In this document: positions 33,707-45,682 of the stretch, piece after piece
Layout of the letters: every line of letters begins with the position of its first letter
How positions within the stretch are numbered: position 1 is the stretch's first letter
DNA from: Eleusine coracana subsp. coracana
Taxonomy: Eukaryota > Streptophyta > Magnoliopsida > Poales > Poaceae
Direction: 5' to 3'
DNA length: 64,000 bases
Assembly: GCA_032690845.1 (NCBI GenBank)
Contig: CM064427.1
Span: forward strand, 4,413,501 to 4,477,500
The notes under the pieces: model-generated
Databases searched by the model: none
The model's input: only the letters and a program-made list of their open reading frames with translations
What the model was told of the DNA's origin: nothing
Program-made: the position numbers and the translations under genes

Positions 33707-33939
33707 TTTCCTCCGTTTCAAAATTGTTATTATCATTGACTTTTTTTGTTATCTTTGACCATTCGTCTTATTTAAAATATATGTTCAAATATAAAAATTA
33801 TAAGTTATATTTAAATTTCATCTAGTGATAAAATAAATCATGAGAAAATATTTAATATTTTTTAAATTTTTTAAATAAGATTAATGGTCAAAGATAACGA
33901 AAAAAGTCAATGACGATAATAATTTTAAAACGGATAGAG
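33707..33939. mobile_element. Stowaway-like MITE
   Basis: 233 bases flanked by TA at 33705-33706 and 33940-33941. It begins TTTCCTCCGTTTCAAAA and ends TTTTAAAACGGATAGAG, the Stowaway CTCCCTCCGTTTC end with changes. The arms extend about 70 bases inward as an inverted repeat around TTGACTTTTTTTGTTATC, so the whole element folds into a hairpin. No coding sequence. Confidence 0.85.
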
Positions 33940-33941
33940 TA

Positions 33942-35621
33942 TTATATATGCCGTTTAGTACAACCCGTGGTCCATTCCTCAACCAGAAACCCAACCGAAC
34001 AAGTAATGCGCTCTTACTGGCTGTTAACGCACAAGCAGTTACTGTAGAGGATGCTGATACACCGAACAACCTACCTGCAGACCAACGGAGCATGGACTAC
34101 ACTGGTGGAAGTGACCTCTGTAGTGCTTCTTATTAGTGCAATCTTTTATACTCCCGTGGTCCGTTCCAGGTTCCAGGCTTCAACCATAGTCCCCATTTAG
34201 CCACGGATTATCAGTAAATTGAAGTTTAAGGTCAACCGCCCAAACATCCATGTCTATGTTTGACAGCCGGGAAGGCAAATGCAGCAATCTGATACTCTGA
34301 AATTCAAGCGTGAGCTCTAAACTGTGGAATTATATGGCAAAACAAGCAAACGCGGTTACGCAAATTTTGCTAGCATACTCCGAGGACATTCAAATCCATG
34401 AATTTTACGAGAAGTAACACCTTGGCGTAGCCGCGTGCCAGCGTAAGGTAGATGCTGTGCTGAAGGAAGTGCATGATGACCGGACCCCGGAAATATTCGT
34501 CGCTAGGCGCCGACAGATGCCTGTAGCAGGGACTAGCAGGTGGGTGGGGAGGACACACACAGATCCCTCCCTCGATCGAGCCGGGCTAACCAATTTTATC
34601 AGCTTCTTTAATCACCCGCGGCGCCGCGAACGAAGCTAGTTAAGAATTCAACGCTCGCCCTGATCCTGAACTCGTGGAGGCGGCCCGTGTGTGTGTCACG
34701 TGTGCAGTACAGCCATCTGCTCCCAAGACACGATTCAACAAGGGAGTGTAATGTCGATTGGCAACATGTCATCATCAAACGAGTCAACTGTTTAATCCAA
34801 TTTATGGTCCTGCTCGGTAACTTTACGGAACGAGTGGCTCGAACAAATAAAAGCAAAATCTTAACCCCAGTCACATGGATTCCATGGCAGAAAATTAACC
34901 CGTTGACGATTGATCTCGATCGAGTTGGTTAACGTTATCCAAGGCTCCACACATGTGTCCTAGCCGAAATTCTGATTCGCGGGCACGATCCAGGATCTAT
35001 GGGAACGCGAGCGGGAGCTTTGATCCTGCCGTGCCGGGCCCGGCCATTGCACTCATCGTGCCGAGCTCGCATTCCCGTGACGTGACAATGGTGACCACTG
35101 AAAAAACACCTGTTGACCCGCGCTGCCGGCTGGTAGCTTGTTTTGGAGTGACCCGGTGGCCACGGTCGTCCGCTTGGTTGCTTCGGCGCGGCCGAACGTG
35201 GCGGCGGCGGTCGCGAACGGTCGTCGCCCACCGGCCGCTGCATAACATGGGCCGCACGACATGGCTCACTGCAGCCCACAACGTGAAGGGCGAAGCGTGA
35301 CATGGTACAGATTAGCTGGACCAGCCAATCAGACTGGAGGAACAACGGACGGAGTTGTATGATTTCTTTTCTACTCAGAGTGAGTGAGTCGGCACTCGAA
35401 AGTAATCATATCAAAAGATTGCAAAACTCGAGTTAAAATGTTTCACGGGCCACTTGCCTTTTTTTCTCGAAAAACCACATCACAACTCGTGAGAGGTTCC
35501 GGCCCGTCCAACCAACCTGGCACCGCTACCACGTGTGCAGGCCCAATACTCCCCTAGCCCATTACAGGCCCAGTATCCCCTCTGCCGGTCGCAGACCCAT
35601 CCGTGCGCCGCAGCGGCATCA
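33942..35621. other. intergenic DNA, nothing recognised
   Basis: Mixed AT- and GC-rich text. The overlapping frames at 34935-35345 lie on both strands in a GC-rich stretch and show no domain. No element ends were found. Confidence 0.35.
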
Positions 35622-35629
35622 CGCCATAC

Positions 35630-36086
35630 TAGCGGTGGCCAAATGGGCCGGGCCAAGCGTGTTGGTCTGAAGCACGGAAATTTTGGCCTGGCACATGACA
35701 ATTTGTGCCCGGGCCGAGCCAAAACCTCGGCCCGACGAGCGGCACGGACACGGCCCGTTTACTGTGGTGGCCCATTGAAGTACGAAAATAGTATAAATAT
35801 ATTTAAAATTTCTATCAATACCAACAAATTCTTTTGCTTTGGTGGTAACACATCTTCTTCTTGTACAAGAGGTCCTTGGTTTGAACCCCATCACCCCCAT
35901 ATTTTGCACTATTTGCTATTTATTCTAGTTGATGGACTAAATGGGTTGTTATATCATAATCGGCCCACGTGCCTAACGTGTCGTGCTGGCCCACGTACCA
36001 GCAAATAATTACATGTCGTGCTGGTCCGAAATTAAATAGGTTGGGCTGTGGCGTGCCGTGTCGGGCGGCCCGTTTGGCCACCACTA
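35630..36086. mobile_element. hAT-type non-autonomous element with perfect 8-bp target duplication
   Basis: It begins TAGCGGTGGCCAAATGGGC and ends GCCCGTTTGGCCACCACTA, an inverted repeat of about 20 bases with few mismatches. CGCCATAC precedes it (35622-35629) and follows it (36087-36094) exactly, the 8-bp duplication of hAT elements. 457 bases, no transposase. Near 35877 a GGTTTGAACCCC stretch resembles a Pol III B box with a possible A box about 40 bases upstream. Confidence 0.9.
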
Positions 36087-36194
36087 CGCCATACGTCTCC
36101 AGTTTCGAGCTGTCAGTCAGTTCTCGCCCCCCGCCAGCGTTGTCCACCTCCGATCCCCGCCTAGGTGCCTACCCGGCTACCCGCAACCCAGGTT

Positions 36195-36362
36195 AGGATA
36201 TTTTTAATGCGAGTTTTATTTTTAGTAAATAAGATATCATATAAGTAAATTTGATGACATGATAAAAAATTTATAAAAAGAGAGATGAAAAAAGTTTCAT
36301 CTAGATGAAACTGTGTCTACATGATTTACTAAAATAAAAAAAACACTATAATAACATTGAAG
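36195..36362. mobile_element. possible MITE with imperfect inverted repeats
   Basis: The left arm (TTTTATTTTTAGTAAATAAG) is inverted on the right (ATGATTTACTAAAATAAAAA). Near the middle lies the perfect palindrome GTTTCATCTAGATGAAAC (36294-36311). Exact ends and target duplication are not clear. Confidence 0.45.
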
Positions 36363-37329
36363 AGAAGTAATTTTATTTTATTTTTTAGACAACCAACAAA
36401 ATATATAAAAGTAAGTGTCATGAAACACTAAAATAAAATTATATATTGAAAAAATGATTTTATTTATGATTTCAAACTATTAAAGATGACATACCCATTG
36501 GGATTAGGCTCATTCGGCCGAAACGCATCCGGGAACCCGAGGAGAGAACCGAAACGCTCGCGTGACATACGGCGGCGGCGGGGCCTTTTGACTTTGAGTA
36601 GCCTGTAGCCAGGTCCAAACCCCAAAAGCGACGGAGGTCTAGTCTATCTATAGAACCGATAGTGTTCGGCTCAGAAACTAGGGAAAACGCGCGTGGAAGT
36701 GGAATGCTTTTTCAGACATTCTTTGAAGTGCCTCCACTCGGCATCATCCTCGTCCTCTTGGTCCAACAAGAACTGGACTGTCAAGAAGGTCCAACAAGAA
36801 CTGGACTGTCCAAAAAGGTCAAACGATGGGAAGAAGCGGAACAGAGAACCCAAGGCAGAACGAGTTAACTGAAACGCGCCAGGCGGTTGGCCAATAGGTT
36901 CACCGTGGAATCTGGCAGCGCAGACCGTGTTGATTCGTCTTTCGTTTCTGCTTATTAGCACGTACTAGTATCGTTGCACCTAAACAGCATGCCAGAAATG
37001 CCTAGTCACCAACAAGGCAACAACACAAACCAGCTTGACTTGACCCCGCGTGGGCCCCGCGACGGGTCCAAGCCAAGCCAAGTAGACGCGGCACACGGTG
37101 ACACGGGAATCGGGATGGAAGGAAGGATTGGAGCGGGACGGCGCGAGCGCGACAACTTGTTCCCTGGCAGTGCACGTGAGTGAGCCCGAGCGACGGGTTC
37201 GTTACATCGGACCCGTGCGTACGCAACGCACCTGGACCTCGATCTGAGCTCGTGGCCGGTGGCGCCTGCGCCCGTGCGCGACAAGGTGCTCTCCGTACGT
37301 GCCGGCGTGGGTGTGTGGTGGAGACCGCA
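36363..37329. other. intergenic DNA with a short direct repeat
   Basis: GGTCCAACAAGAACTGGACT and the three following bases occur at 36760-36782 and again at 36788-36810. The rest is GC-rich and without credible coding frames. Confidence 0.4.
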
Positions 37330-37637
37330 GTCCATTTGTCTTGCGTTCGCGTCTCTCTCTCCCACTTTGGAAGCGGGAGGCGGCTCCGTCAAAAGCGAAT
37401 CAGGATCCATCCAGCACGAACTATTTTAAGAGGATGACGGACGTAGAGTGTTTGGACGGCACGGGGTTGGGTGAATGACGTTCTCACTTCCCTCTTACAA
37501 AATGCTGCATCCGAGGAGGATCCTTGCATTGCGCGTGCCATCCACGAATCGCCTCCCCTCCGTACGTCACTTGCGGAAAGCGATCGATCTGTCCGCGGAG
37601 GCGGAAAGCGATTACCGGACTGGTAAACTGATTTCAA
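37330..37637. repeat. local duplication, copy 1
   Basis: Matches parts of 38299-39030: the text around GCATCCGAGGAGGATCCTTG (37505 and 38897), the CGCCTCCCC...TACGTCACT stretch and GGACTGGT..AACTGATTTC at the end. The earlier part (CTTGCGTTCGCGTCTCTC) matches 38308 onwards. This copy has no LTR inserted after CTGATTTC. Confidence 0.7.
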
Positions 37638-38298
37638 CGAGATTAAAATGAAAGAAATAAGGTGCCCGAGAGGGAAATTGAACCAAAGACCTCTTGAAAT
37701 TGAAGAGATGACCTTCCTCGAAACTAGAATGACTTCTCGAAACTAGAATGACTTGTTGTATGTAATAAAAGTAGTTCCAACAATTATATTATATGTCCAT
37801 ATAGTTTGATTGACAACAGGACGAGGACACGTGCACGCGACTGAGTCAGGCGAAGACTAACTGTTCTATTATTGAACACTCTTATTGTCAACCTTTCTCG
37901 ATGCAATACACATCCGTGAGCGCAAGCGGCAACAATTTGCATCAAAGCGAGCAAAATCAAAATGATTGAGACGAGTTAGTATCAAATACATAGTCGAGTA
38001 GATGTGGGTTGTTGCGGGCTTTTGTGGGTTTTATCAGTTGTCCGCTAAGCTTAGTGGGTTTGTCCGCTTCAACCCGTGAGTTTGAATGTGAGTTCTCAAA
38101 GTGAATTTTATGGGTTATATTTGCGGGGCGAGTTGGCGGGTTCCGTTAAATATCCGCCCCAATTGCAACCTGAGCTATCATGACACAACCGGATAAACTA
38201 ATCGTGCCTAGCTTGCTAAGACCTGGGCTGGGCCGTCCATTTAACCATTTATAAGTGCAGTGAAAAAAATGACGATGTGATCCGTCCTGGTGGGCAGT
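37638..38298. other. intergenic DNA between duplicate copies
   Basis: No gene. ACTAGAATGACTTCTCGAA-type direct repeats lie at 37722-37750. A GTGGGTT/GCGGGTT-rich stretch lies at about 38000-38140. Confidence 0.35.
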
Positions 38299-39030
38299 CC
38301 TTTGGCTTGCGTTTGCGTCTCTCCCCTCCTCCCTTCCCCCGAAAAGTGGTAGGCGCCTCTATAAAAAACAATGCGAAATCAGATCCGTACATTCATACTT
38401 ACAAAATGGTGGATCGTTCCTTGGTCCGTAAGTTTCATGCATAAAAAGAAAGGGAATTACTTTAATCTTACCCTTGTGTTCAGTCCCAGAGAGCGACGAG
38501 ATGGATCGTGGCCACTGATAGGTACGTGCCAGGCCCGCGCGAGAGGCATGAGAGCGTCTCTAATGATTACTTCTTAGTTATCTCTTAGAATTATTTATTA
38601 AAGAAAAAGAAGAGAGAGAAGATAGCTAACTCTTTCTCAAAATGTAGTCTCTAAGAAAAATAAAAAAATTCAACATGAACCTCACTCCTATTCTCTGTAA
38701 GAATTGTCTATTAACTATTAGCTAACTCTATCATTGGAGAAGCTCTTAGCAACGCCCACCAGTTGTCATTTTCATTCCCCTGATGAGTCCGCTGCCTGAC
38801 ACGTGTTTGAATTGTCAAGCGCATGGGGCAGCTCGATGAGTATTCAGCAATCAGGCATGCGCACTGTTGGCAAAAGTGAAAGCGATAGATAGCCTGCATC
38901 CGAGGAGGATCCTTGCCATGCGCACGTGTCGTCCACGAGTCGCCTCCCCTACGTACGTCACTAGCGGAAAGTGATTGATCTGTCCCCAGCGGAGGCGAAA
39001 AGCGATTATCGGACTGGTTGAACTGATTTC
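38299..39030. repeat. local duplication, copy 2, interrupted by a MITE
   Basis: Second copy of the text at 37330-37637, longer because of a MITE-like insert (38552-38745) and other unmatched DNA. It ends CTGATTTC directly at the LTR that starts at 39031. Confidence 0.65.
38552..38745. mobile_element. Harbinger-like MITE
   Basis: Starts GAGCGTCTCTAATGATTA and ends TATCATTGGAGAAGCTC, which are inverted repeats with three mismatches. 194 bases. Flanking triplets TGA and TTA are compatible with a decayed 3-bp duplication. No coding sequence. Confidence 0.65.
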
Positions 39031-39276
39031 TGTTGTAAAACTTTTATAGGGTCAGACCCACCTTCTAAACGAAGAACTCCTGATCTATGTGGTCTCGTTA
39101 TCAAATTAGTACCTAACATAAAGTAAGATTTCCCTCTTATAAATAGTTGAGAAGACATCCCTTTGTAATTTTACTAGAATTATTCAATAAAGAATTTCGT
39201 CTCCTCTATTCTTGTTAATTTTAGTTTTTGTTCTCTATTTCGATCTACGTGACTACGATCGTCAATAACTCAAACA
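39031..39276 (+). repeat. LTR of copia family with 246-bp LTRs, plus-strand copy
   Basis: 246 bases, TGTTGTAAAAC to AACTCAAACA. TATA box CTTATAAATAG at 39137-39147, AATAAA at 39187-39192. The reverse of 49929-50174 is the same family (shared GACCCACCTTCTAAA, TTATAAATAGTTGAG, CGTCTCCTCTATTCTTG). Followed by ATTATCAGCAC, the primer-site type of this family. Confidence 0.85.
39137..39147 (+). promoter_or_regulatory. TATA box of the 246-bp LTR, plus copy
   Basis: CTTATAAATAG, conserved in the minus-strand copy at 50059-50070. An AATAAA signal follows 40 bases later. Confidence 0.6.
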
Positions 39277-39290
39277 CATTATCAGCACAC
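39277..39290 (+). other. primer-binding region of the plus copy
   Basis: CATTATCAGCACAC directly after the LTR. The minus copy has CGTTATCAGCATGC at the same place, so TTATCAGCA is the conserved core. Confidence 0.6.
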
Positions 39291-41256
39291 TATACAGAGC
39301 CAACTATCTACTCGACGATTAAAGATATAATTTTCGATTGATTTTGTATTTTGATTCGTTATAATCAAGATCTATCCAGAAGATCTATAACAACAAAAAC
39401 CCGTCATAGGAAACGGCATAATAAAATAACAAAATCAGATTAAGGACACTTATACGCCTGTGATCTCCCAACGCTAACCGGATCTAGAATTAACAAGAGA
39501 AGGATCTGAAATATCCAAATCCAAAATAAGTATATCTAGACGTTAAAAAAAAAACCGTATGAGAGCCCGTTAGTAACGCAAGCCACAGAGATGATAAGAA
39601 GAAAAAACCGGATCTACTCTAACTCTAGTAATAAGGATGACCGGATCCAACATCACATAAAGATTAAAAAAAAACCGATCGTCGGACCAAACCCTATCCG
39701 GGTTGTGTTTTCACCGGATCCGGACTCTGTCCTGTGCAGCAAACAAATAAAAAAAGAAAGACCAACCGGGACTGCCCCAGATCCAGCGGCGCCTGGGCCC
39801 CGCCGAACCCGGCCTGCCCATTGCTCCCGGGACCGAGTCCCGCACGCAGCGGCACCTGGGCCCCGCCTTGGCCCTGCACGCAGCAGGTGCCTGGGCCCGG
39901 CTTGGCCACCGCCTGCCCTGCTCCTCGGCTTGGACCGACGCGCATGAGCATCGCCCGCGCACGCAGCGCGCGCGCTCGCCCGACCTTCAGCAGCCTCGCA
40001 CCCGCCTGGAGCCTGGGCCCACGCACGAGCGCGCCTCCAGCGCTCAGCCTTGCGCGCCCTCAGACTAGCGCCCGGTCGCGTGCTTAGCTGGCCACCACGC
40101 ACGAAGCGCACCTGCGCCTCCCGCTAAGCCGCCGCTTGACTTGGCCCCGCCCGTCGCCTGGCCCACACGCAGCTGACCACCGCGCAAGCCCCGCCCGGGC
40201 CACGCCGCCGCCTACACCTGCTGGGCCTGCACGCAGCAGGCGCCTGCACCTGCCGACGCCCGCTCGGCTCCGCCAGCACGTAGCTGGCTCTGCCTGGACC
40301 ACGCGAGCAAGCAGCCGCGCCGGAGGAGCGCCTGGGCCCCGCGTGCAAGAAGCGGCGGTCAAAGACCTGCGCGCTCGCGCCTGGCCGACAGCTCGCTGCT
40401 GCGCTCTCCAGCTATTGGTGTTGCTGCTGTACCCGCGTGCAAGAGAAGAGAAGGCTGCATCGGTGGAAGAAAAGAGAATGGGATAAGAGAAAGTGGTGGC
40501 CGGGAGTGAGAAAGATAGGGAAGCCAGTGAAGAAATTAGGGTTACCACCCTATTTATATCCTGATACAACGAATTCGGGCCAGACTGGGTTTTTTGGGCT
40601 GAGTTTTGGCTCATTTAGAGCCCAACTCGTGAAAATATCTAGATCTTTTGAAAGAAAGTCCTCAAAATTTTAGGATTTTGTGGTTAAGTCCTAGTTTCAT
40701 GCAGAAACAACCTTGACTTTTTTAGGAGTCTATATTATGCACATTAGTCCCTGGAAATTCTGGATTTCGATCAAGTGACGGTTTTCTTGCAGAAACAACA
40801 TTTTTCAGAAATCAACTCAAAGTTGGAATTTTGCAGAGAAGTCCTTGGAAATAATGAAAATTACCATGGGGACACAGAAAATGCAGAATAATTAGAAATT
40901 TTGCAAGAGTATTATGTTGCATATAACACCCTAGAATTGTTGGATATTATGATCAAATCCTGGTTTTTCTCGTAGAAATAACCTTGATTTTTTTTAAATT
41001 ATACTCCCACAATATAATTTTGCATATAGGTCCCTGGTGATTATGATAATTACCATTGACCCACGAAATTTGCAAAATAACTTTGCAGATAACACCCCAG
41101 ATTTTTCATATTTTACCGTTTTTACGGTTTATTGGTCGTTTTTATGTAGAAACACCAATAAAATAATTTAAACATTAAGTTTTTGTTATGCCTCCGATTA
41201 CTTGGATATATTATTTAGATATATGAAGTAATCCTTTGCACAATGACATCTCGCAG
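39291..41256 (+). other. long leader of the plus copy, very GC-rich at 39780-40450
   Basis: No coding sequence is credible. The GC-rich block has open frames on all six frames, a composition effect, with CAGCGGCGCCTGGGCC-type repeats. After it lies AT-rich text with repeated phrases such as GCAGAAACAAC and CCCTGGAAATT. The minus copy has a similar GC-rich block (48690-49350), so it is a family feature. Confidence 0.55.
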
Positions 41257-41530
41257 ATGTCTGACCTCATGAAGAGGGAGTTTGAATCTCTTAATGGATA
41301 TAACTATCGATCATGAGCACTTGATGCCAAAATACTCCTTAGTAATAAGGATCTTTTTAAAGACGGTTTTGCCCAAACAAGAAGATTCTCCCGCAATAGA
41401 ATCGGAGCAAGCTGAAGCCCTATTTTTTTTCTAAGGCGTCATTTAAGTGTTACATTGAAGGATGAATATATAACTGAAAGAAGCTCAAATGTCTTGTGGG
41501 ACTCATTGCATGAACGCTTTGAATAGACTG
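41257..41530 (+). pseudogene. copia gag remnant
   Basis: Starts MSDLMKREFESLNGYNY at 41257, matching the start MSDLVKREFDVL of the minus copy. After stops and lost DNA it continues with LKDEYITERSSNVLWDSLHE. These are the first parts of a copia gag domain with the middle deleted. Confidence 0.7.
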
Positions 41531-43960
41531 GTATAGTCTTACTCCCCATAGAAGACATCATGAAGATGAATTCTAGATTATAAGACCAAGAAAGATCATT
41601 TATTTTGAGTTGAAAGAAGGTGTGCATGAAGAATTCCAAGTTGTCTCGTAGACTACCTAGAATCAAATTTATCTAAGTATTTGTAACCGGGGCACATTAT
41701 GTATTTTCTCGAAAGAATTTGGGTAGTTTATCTATCTACCCTCATGAAGAAAAGACATTGTCTAATAATTCATCATATGAGTTTATGAAAATTATTGCCT
41801 TGTCTTACTCTATTATTTATATATTATTGTATCATGGAGTACAATCGCTCTGGATCACAAAGGATTGAGCAATAATCACGAAGATTTAGCTCTTGATGAT
41901 GATCTCATCCCTTAGCAATGAAGAAATGAAGATGTGCATGCAGACCCTTTAATCATACAAAGGTCGCAATTGATTATATAATTTTACTGGGCACATTGAT
42001 ATATATATATCACACGCAGTGATACTATCAACTCAAGCAATAATTGATTTCGTAGATTAATTGTTACCACGAAGGTAACTGGAGAACATTGGCTGTATAA
42101 TTGATTTCAGATAATCATTTTAGCCTTGAAGATGTGATCCGAGAGTCATACCAAATGAATCATACTTGTAGTATGGTTGCATTATAATATATTGTCAGAA
42201 ATGCATGAAACATTGACTTGAAGTTAATTTTTAGTATGATGAGGGGGAGAATTTTACTTTGGAAAGATTAGTAGCACGAAGGTACATGTATATTTTGCCA
42301 TAGCAATTTATATGTATTCATGAAGAATGACTAACAGAAATTTTCTACATGGACATGGATTACATGCCACTCATCTATGAATTTCAAGCAAAATTAGCAC
42401 TATGTTCTCTCAATCTGATCCGGCTCGTAGACCATATCAACATTATGCCATGAAGATTCAAATTAACAAGAGCAATACGGTATATGGGATAGAATTTACT
42501 CAATTGAGTATGAGTAAGTGGATTTACAATGAGTGGAAACGCAGTCCATTTGCGGAAAATACAACTTGGTATGTATGGATTTCTTGCAGAAACCTATTGC
42601 CTTTATAAATTTGCAGTTTATATTTGTTGCAAAGAAGTAGAAGAAACTGGACATCATCTTTGAGTATGTCCAATTCACTGCATATGAATTTGAAGAATGT
42701 GTGTGAAATTATTGAAGATTTTTCACCATAATAACATATATGAATGGGCACTTACATGAAGTGAGAGATGAACCAGTCTTGAAGGTACATCGCTGAAGCT
42801 CATCATAGGGGATACATTTGTAAATATGCTACTGAATGATCTGATGACGGCATTAGAGGGAGAGAATACCCGTAGAATTAATGCCTTACATATTTTCAAG
42901 AAGAAAAATGATCATGATCATTAATATTCGTCGAAGAAATATATTTACGCACAAGCATGAAGCTGAAATGAAGACCAGATCAATTTGCATTGAAGCAAAG
43001 AGGAGTGAAACTTGAAGTTATAAACTAGAAGCTATATTTTACATGAAGTAAAATGGGCAATGAATTGATATATTATAGGGACGCCTGCATATATATCATC
43101 ATGGTAGAATGACATAGAAGTCATTTATTTCATTCTTATGGATAATTATAGATTCTGGAGCTGATCACTCTAAAAGCTATAATGATGCCGTTGGATTATG
43201 GAACTACCAAATTTATGAATGAAATCATTGAAGAAAATCCTCGCTCAAAAATTTCACGAAGAAATGATCTCACAAAGAGAGCATCATGAAGATGAACCCA
43301 TTACTATAAGCGCGCATATATAGTATGGGAATACAGAACAACCATGATATGGTATTGAATCATCTTGAAAGATGAAAGTGGGAGAGAATTGAAGTATTGT
43401 TAATATCATTTCCTCTGAAATATTGCTATTGTTTCTCTTATAAGAATCCAGATCCGGAAACAAAGTCCATGGCATAAATGCTTGCAGCATTTACATCGGG
43501 TCAATGAATAAGCAATTGAGGATAAAACATAAATAGTTGTGAAATTTATGGTTCATAGTCATGAAGACTTCTACTCCTACTCATGAAATGTTCTGATTAT
43601 TTCTGGCAAGACATTGAATAAATGCAGTGAATCAAGTGGATTATATAAATCCATACGATGAAATCCTCAAAGAATTTAATATTGTAACATCTGAATTATT
43701 TATGATGGAAGTCTCACGAAGAGCATCTCATTGAAGAAATTCATCCACGAAGGAGCATCACTTAATCCAAAGTCTCATGAAGAGCATCTCCATAGAAGAG
43801 ATACCTCCACGAAGGAATAAGTTAATGAATGATTTTACCAGTCGAAATATGAAATAAACACCGATGATCCTTGAAGGATTTCGACCCGATTCGATGAATA
43901 TAGAATTATAAGTACTTCGAAAGTACATGCTAGCAACAGAATGATCTTTTAGCGATTAAA
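41531..43960 (+). pseudogene. degraded internal region of the plus copy, GAAG-rich
   Basis: No frame exceeds about 75 codons on either strand. ATTATAGATTCTGGAGCTGA at 43146 reads IIDSGAD, the active-site text of a copia protease, so scraps of pol remain. Most of the text is rich in ATGAAGA and CACGAAG phrases. No reverse transcriptase box was found. It looks like a heavily deleted or non-autonomous interior. Confidence 0.45.
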
Positions 43961-44893
43961 ATTTAGAGAAGCAAACTAAACTGAAAATTGCAAGGCACAA
44001 GGGGGGTGTAGGACAGCGGAAACACGACGAACAAATATTTTTGTAGGGCAATTTTCTGGACTCGAGGATTGAAGAAAATAACAAGGATAAGGGCGAACCT
44101 AATGGTGTACCTGAAGCTCTGATTACCACTTGATGTGAATAAGGGTTCCCGATCTTTCGAAAGGTTCTTGGTAAGTTGATTTGGTCGGAGGCGACACACA
44201 AATCGATCCAGCTTCAGAACAACACGTTCTAAACCCCGCAATCGTAGCACGACATCTCCTCTGGTTATCAACCGTCCAAAGACGATTGACCTCGCTGAGA
44301 AGGCTAATCCCTGCCTGTGAATCAAGAACACAAGCAAGAACAATGAAGAATGCAACACAATTGTAGATGTATGATTAAACTCTCAAAGTTGGGGTCTCAC
44401 AAATTGATGAACGACGACACTGTTTAGGAACAGAATTGATCTAAGCAAAACCCAAACTCTGATGAAGAGGCGGCGGCTGTATATAAGGACCCTAGGGTCA
44501 TGCAAGACCCCCTGGATGAAGCCCTAAGTGGGCTCAACTCGATTCATGGCCCAAAGACCGATTACGGTGTCGCAGCACCAGGACAGATTCTGGAAGTCAA
44601 TTTGTTTCGACTATTGCCGACGCCTCGGGATGAATTCTGACATGGGACCAGTTGGGTTGGAAATTTGTTTTCGTCATCTTTTCCAGGGATATATAGAACG
44701 TCCAAATCCGAGTCCGTATGCATCCTGGGTGTCCGTTTTAGTACAGACTGGTCCTAGGCTCCTAAACAGACTTGAAGTCGGTTTTGATTGGGCCTCCACC
44801 TTGGCTTGGACGTCCTTGCTGGCTCATCACGCCTCCAATCACCTACCCAGCTATGTCATCATCATCTCCATGGTTCCTAATAACAATTAATTC
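43961..44893 (-). mobile_element. LTR-plus-primer-site fragment of another copia element
   Basis: On the plus strand GCTCTGATTACCA (44116-44128) is the reverse of a TGGTAATCAGAGC primer site, close to the Met-tRNA consensus with one extra base. Two bases on, TGATGTGAATAAGGG starts what should be the inner end of a 5' LTR running to about 44893 (CAATTAATTCA). TATA-like boxes occur at 44479 and 44694. Only about 150 bases of its interior remain on the left. It separates the two 246-bp-LTR elements. Confidence 0.5.
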
Positions 44894-44934
44894 ATTAGGT
44901 AGCAATCTATTCTCAAAACCACATATTAAAAACA

Positions 44935-45634
44935 TTAGAAACGATCTCACTTGTAAATTCAGGTGATGCACATGAACTTTCATCTTAGTTGGAGGAGTGT
45001 TGTGGGTATCCATGGGTGTGATGTACTCATCATTACCAAACACTTCTCTTTTCTTTAGTGAGTTTAACTCTGCACAGATTGCTTTTTTCCACTTTGGCTA
45101 GTCAGGATGCTTCTTGCATTTCTTCATTGACTTTGGTTCAGATTCCAAGTCAATCTGTGTTGCAATCGAATTAGCAAAGTATGAGTCGACATTAATTATC
45201 TTTTTGTTGTATACTACTCCCGTCTCAACATAATTTGTTGAGATTTTTTCTGTTCTTTCATTTTCTTGATCCTCATCACTCAGAGGTGTGTTTAGATCAG
45301 GAATTTCTTGTAACCCTTCGTGAGTATCAAATGTGCGCGTGTTCTCACATGGGGTTTCTTCTTCAAGTCTCACCACTTTGTGTGGTTTGCTTTCACCTTC
45401 TCTATTCTTCTTTTGAGTAGTTTGCTTAGGCTTCTTCTCCGCAGGACGTCTCCTAGGAGCTTTAGCTTGCGCTTGTACTCTAGGCTTCTTTAGTGCCCTT
45501 GTAACCGGCTCACTCCCCCTCTTCCTAGCATTCTTTGCCATTGAGGAAGGAGGCTGAAATTCCATATAGTCATCCTCTTCAAATGGGATTTCTATTCTTT
45601 TAGGTGCATTTGCAGCCAGTATATAAGACTTCAC
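44935..45634 (-). pseudogene. copia integrase-RT linker and reverse transcriptase start
   Basis: A frame at 45098-45634 has a basic stretch (AKAPRRRPAEKKPKQTTQKK) and acidic stretches. It ends with SYFANSIATQ and KSMKKCKKHPD, the text that precedes the RT domain in this family. After one stop it continues PKWKKAI..AELNSLKKREVFGN, the beginning of RT, then diverges near 44935. No YVDD-type box is present. The enzyme cannot be complete. Confidence 0.7.
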
Positions 45635-45682
45635 AATGTCTCTTGTGTTGGTGAAAGCTTCTGGCAGCTCATTAGCAACCCT

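Noticed and set aside
34935..35345. Overlapping ORFs on both strands
   Set aside because: GC-rich intergenic text with competing frames and no motif.
35800..35890. tRNA gene
   Set aside because: Only a B-box-like motif and a poor A box were seen. No cloverleaf could be drawn with proper stems.
39653..40614. Long overlapping ORFs on both strands (110-176 codons)
   Set aside because: All six frames are open because of GC-rich composition. The proteins are Ala/Arg/Pro-rich with no domain and the block is a copia leader.
42000..42012. TATATATATATA as promoter
   Set aside because: Simple repeat within degraded element text, no gene follows.
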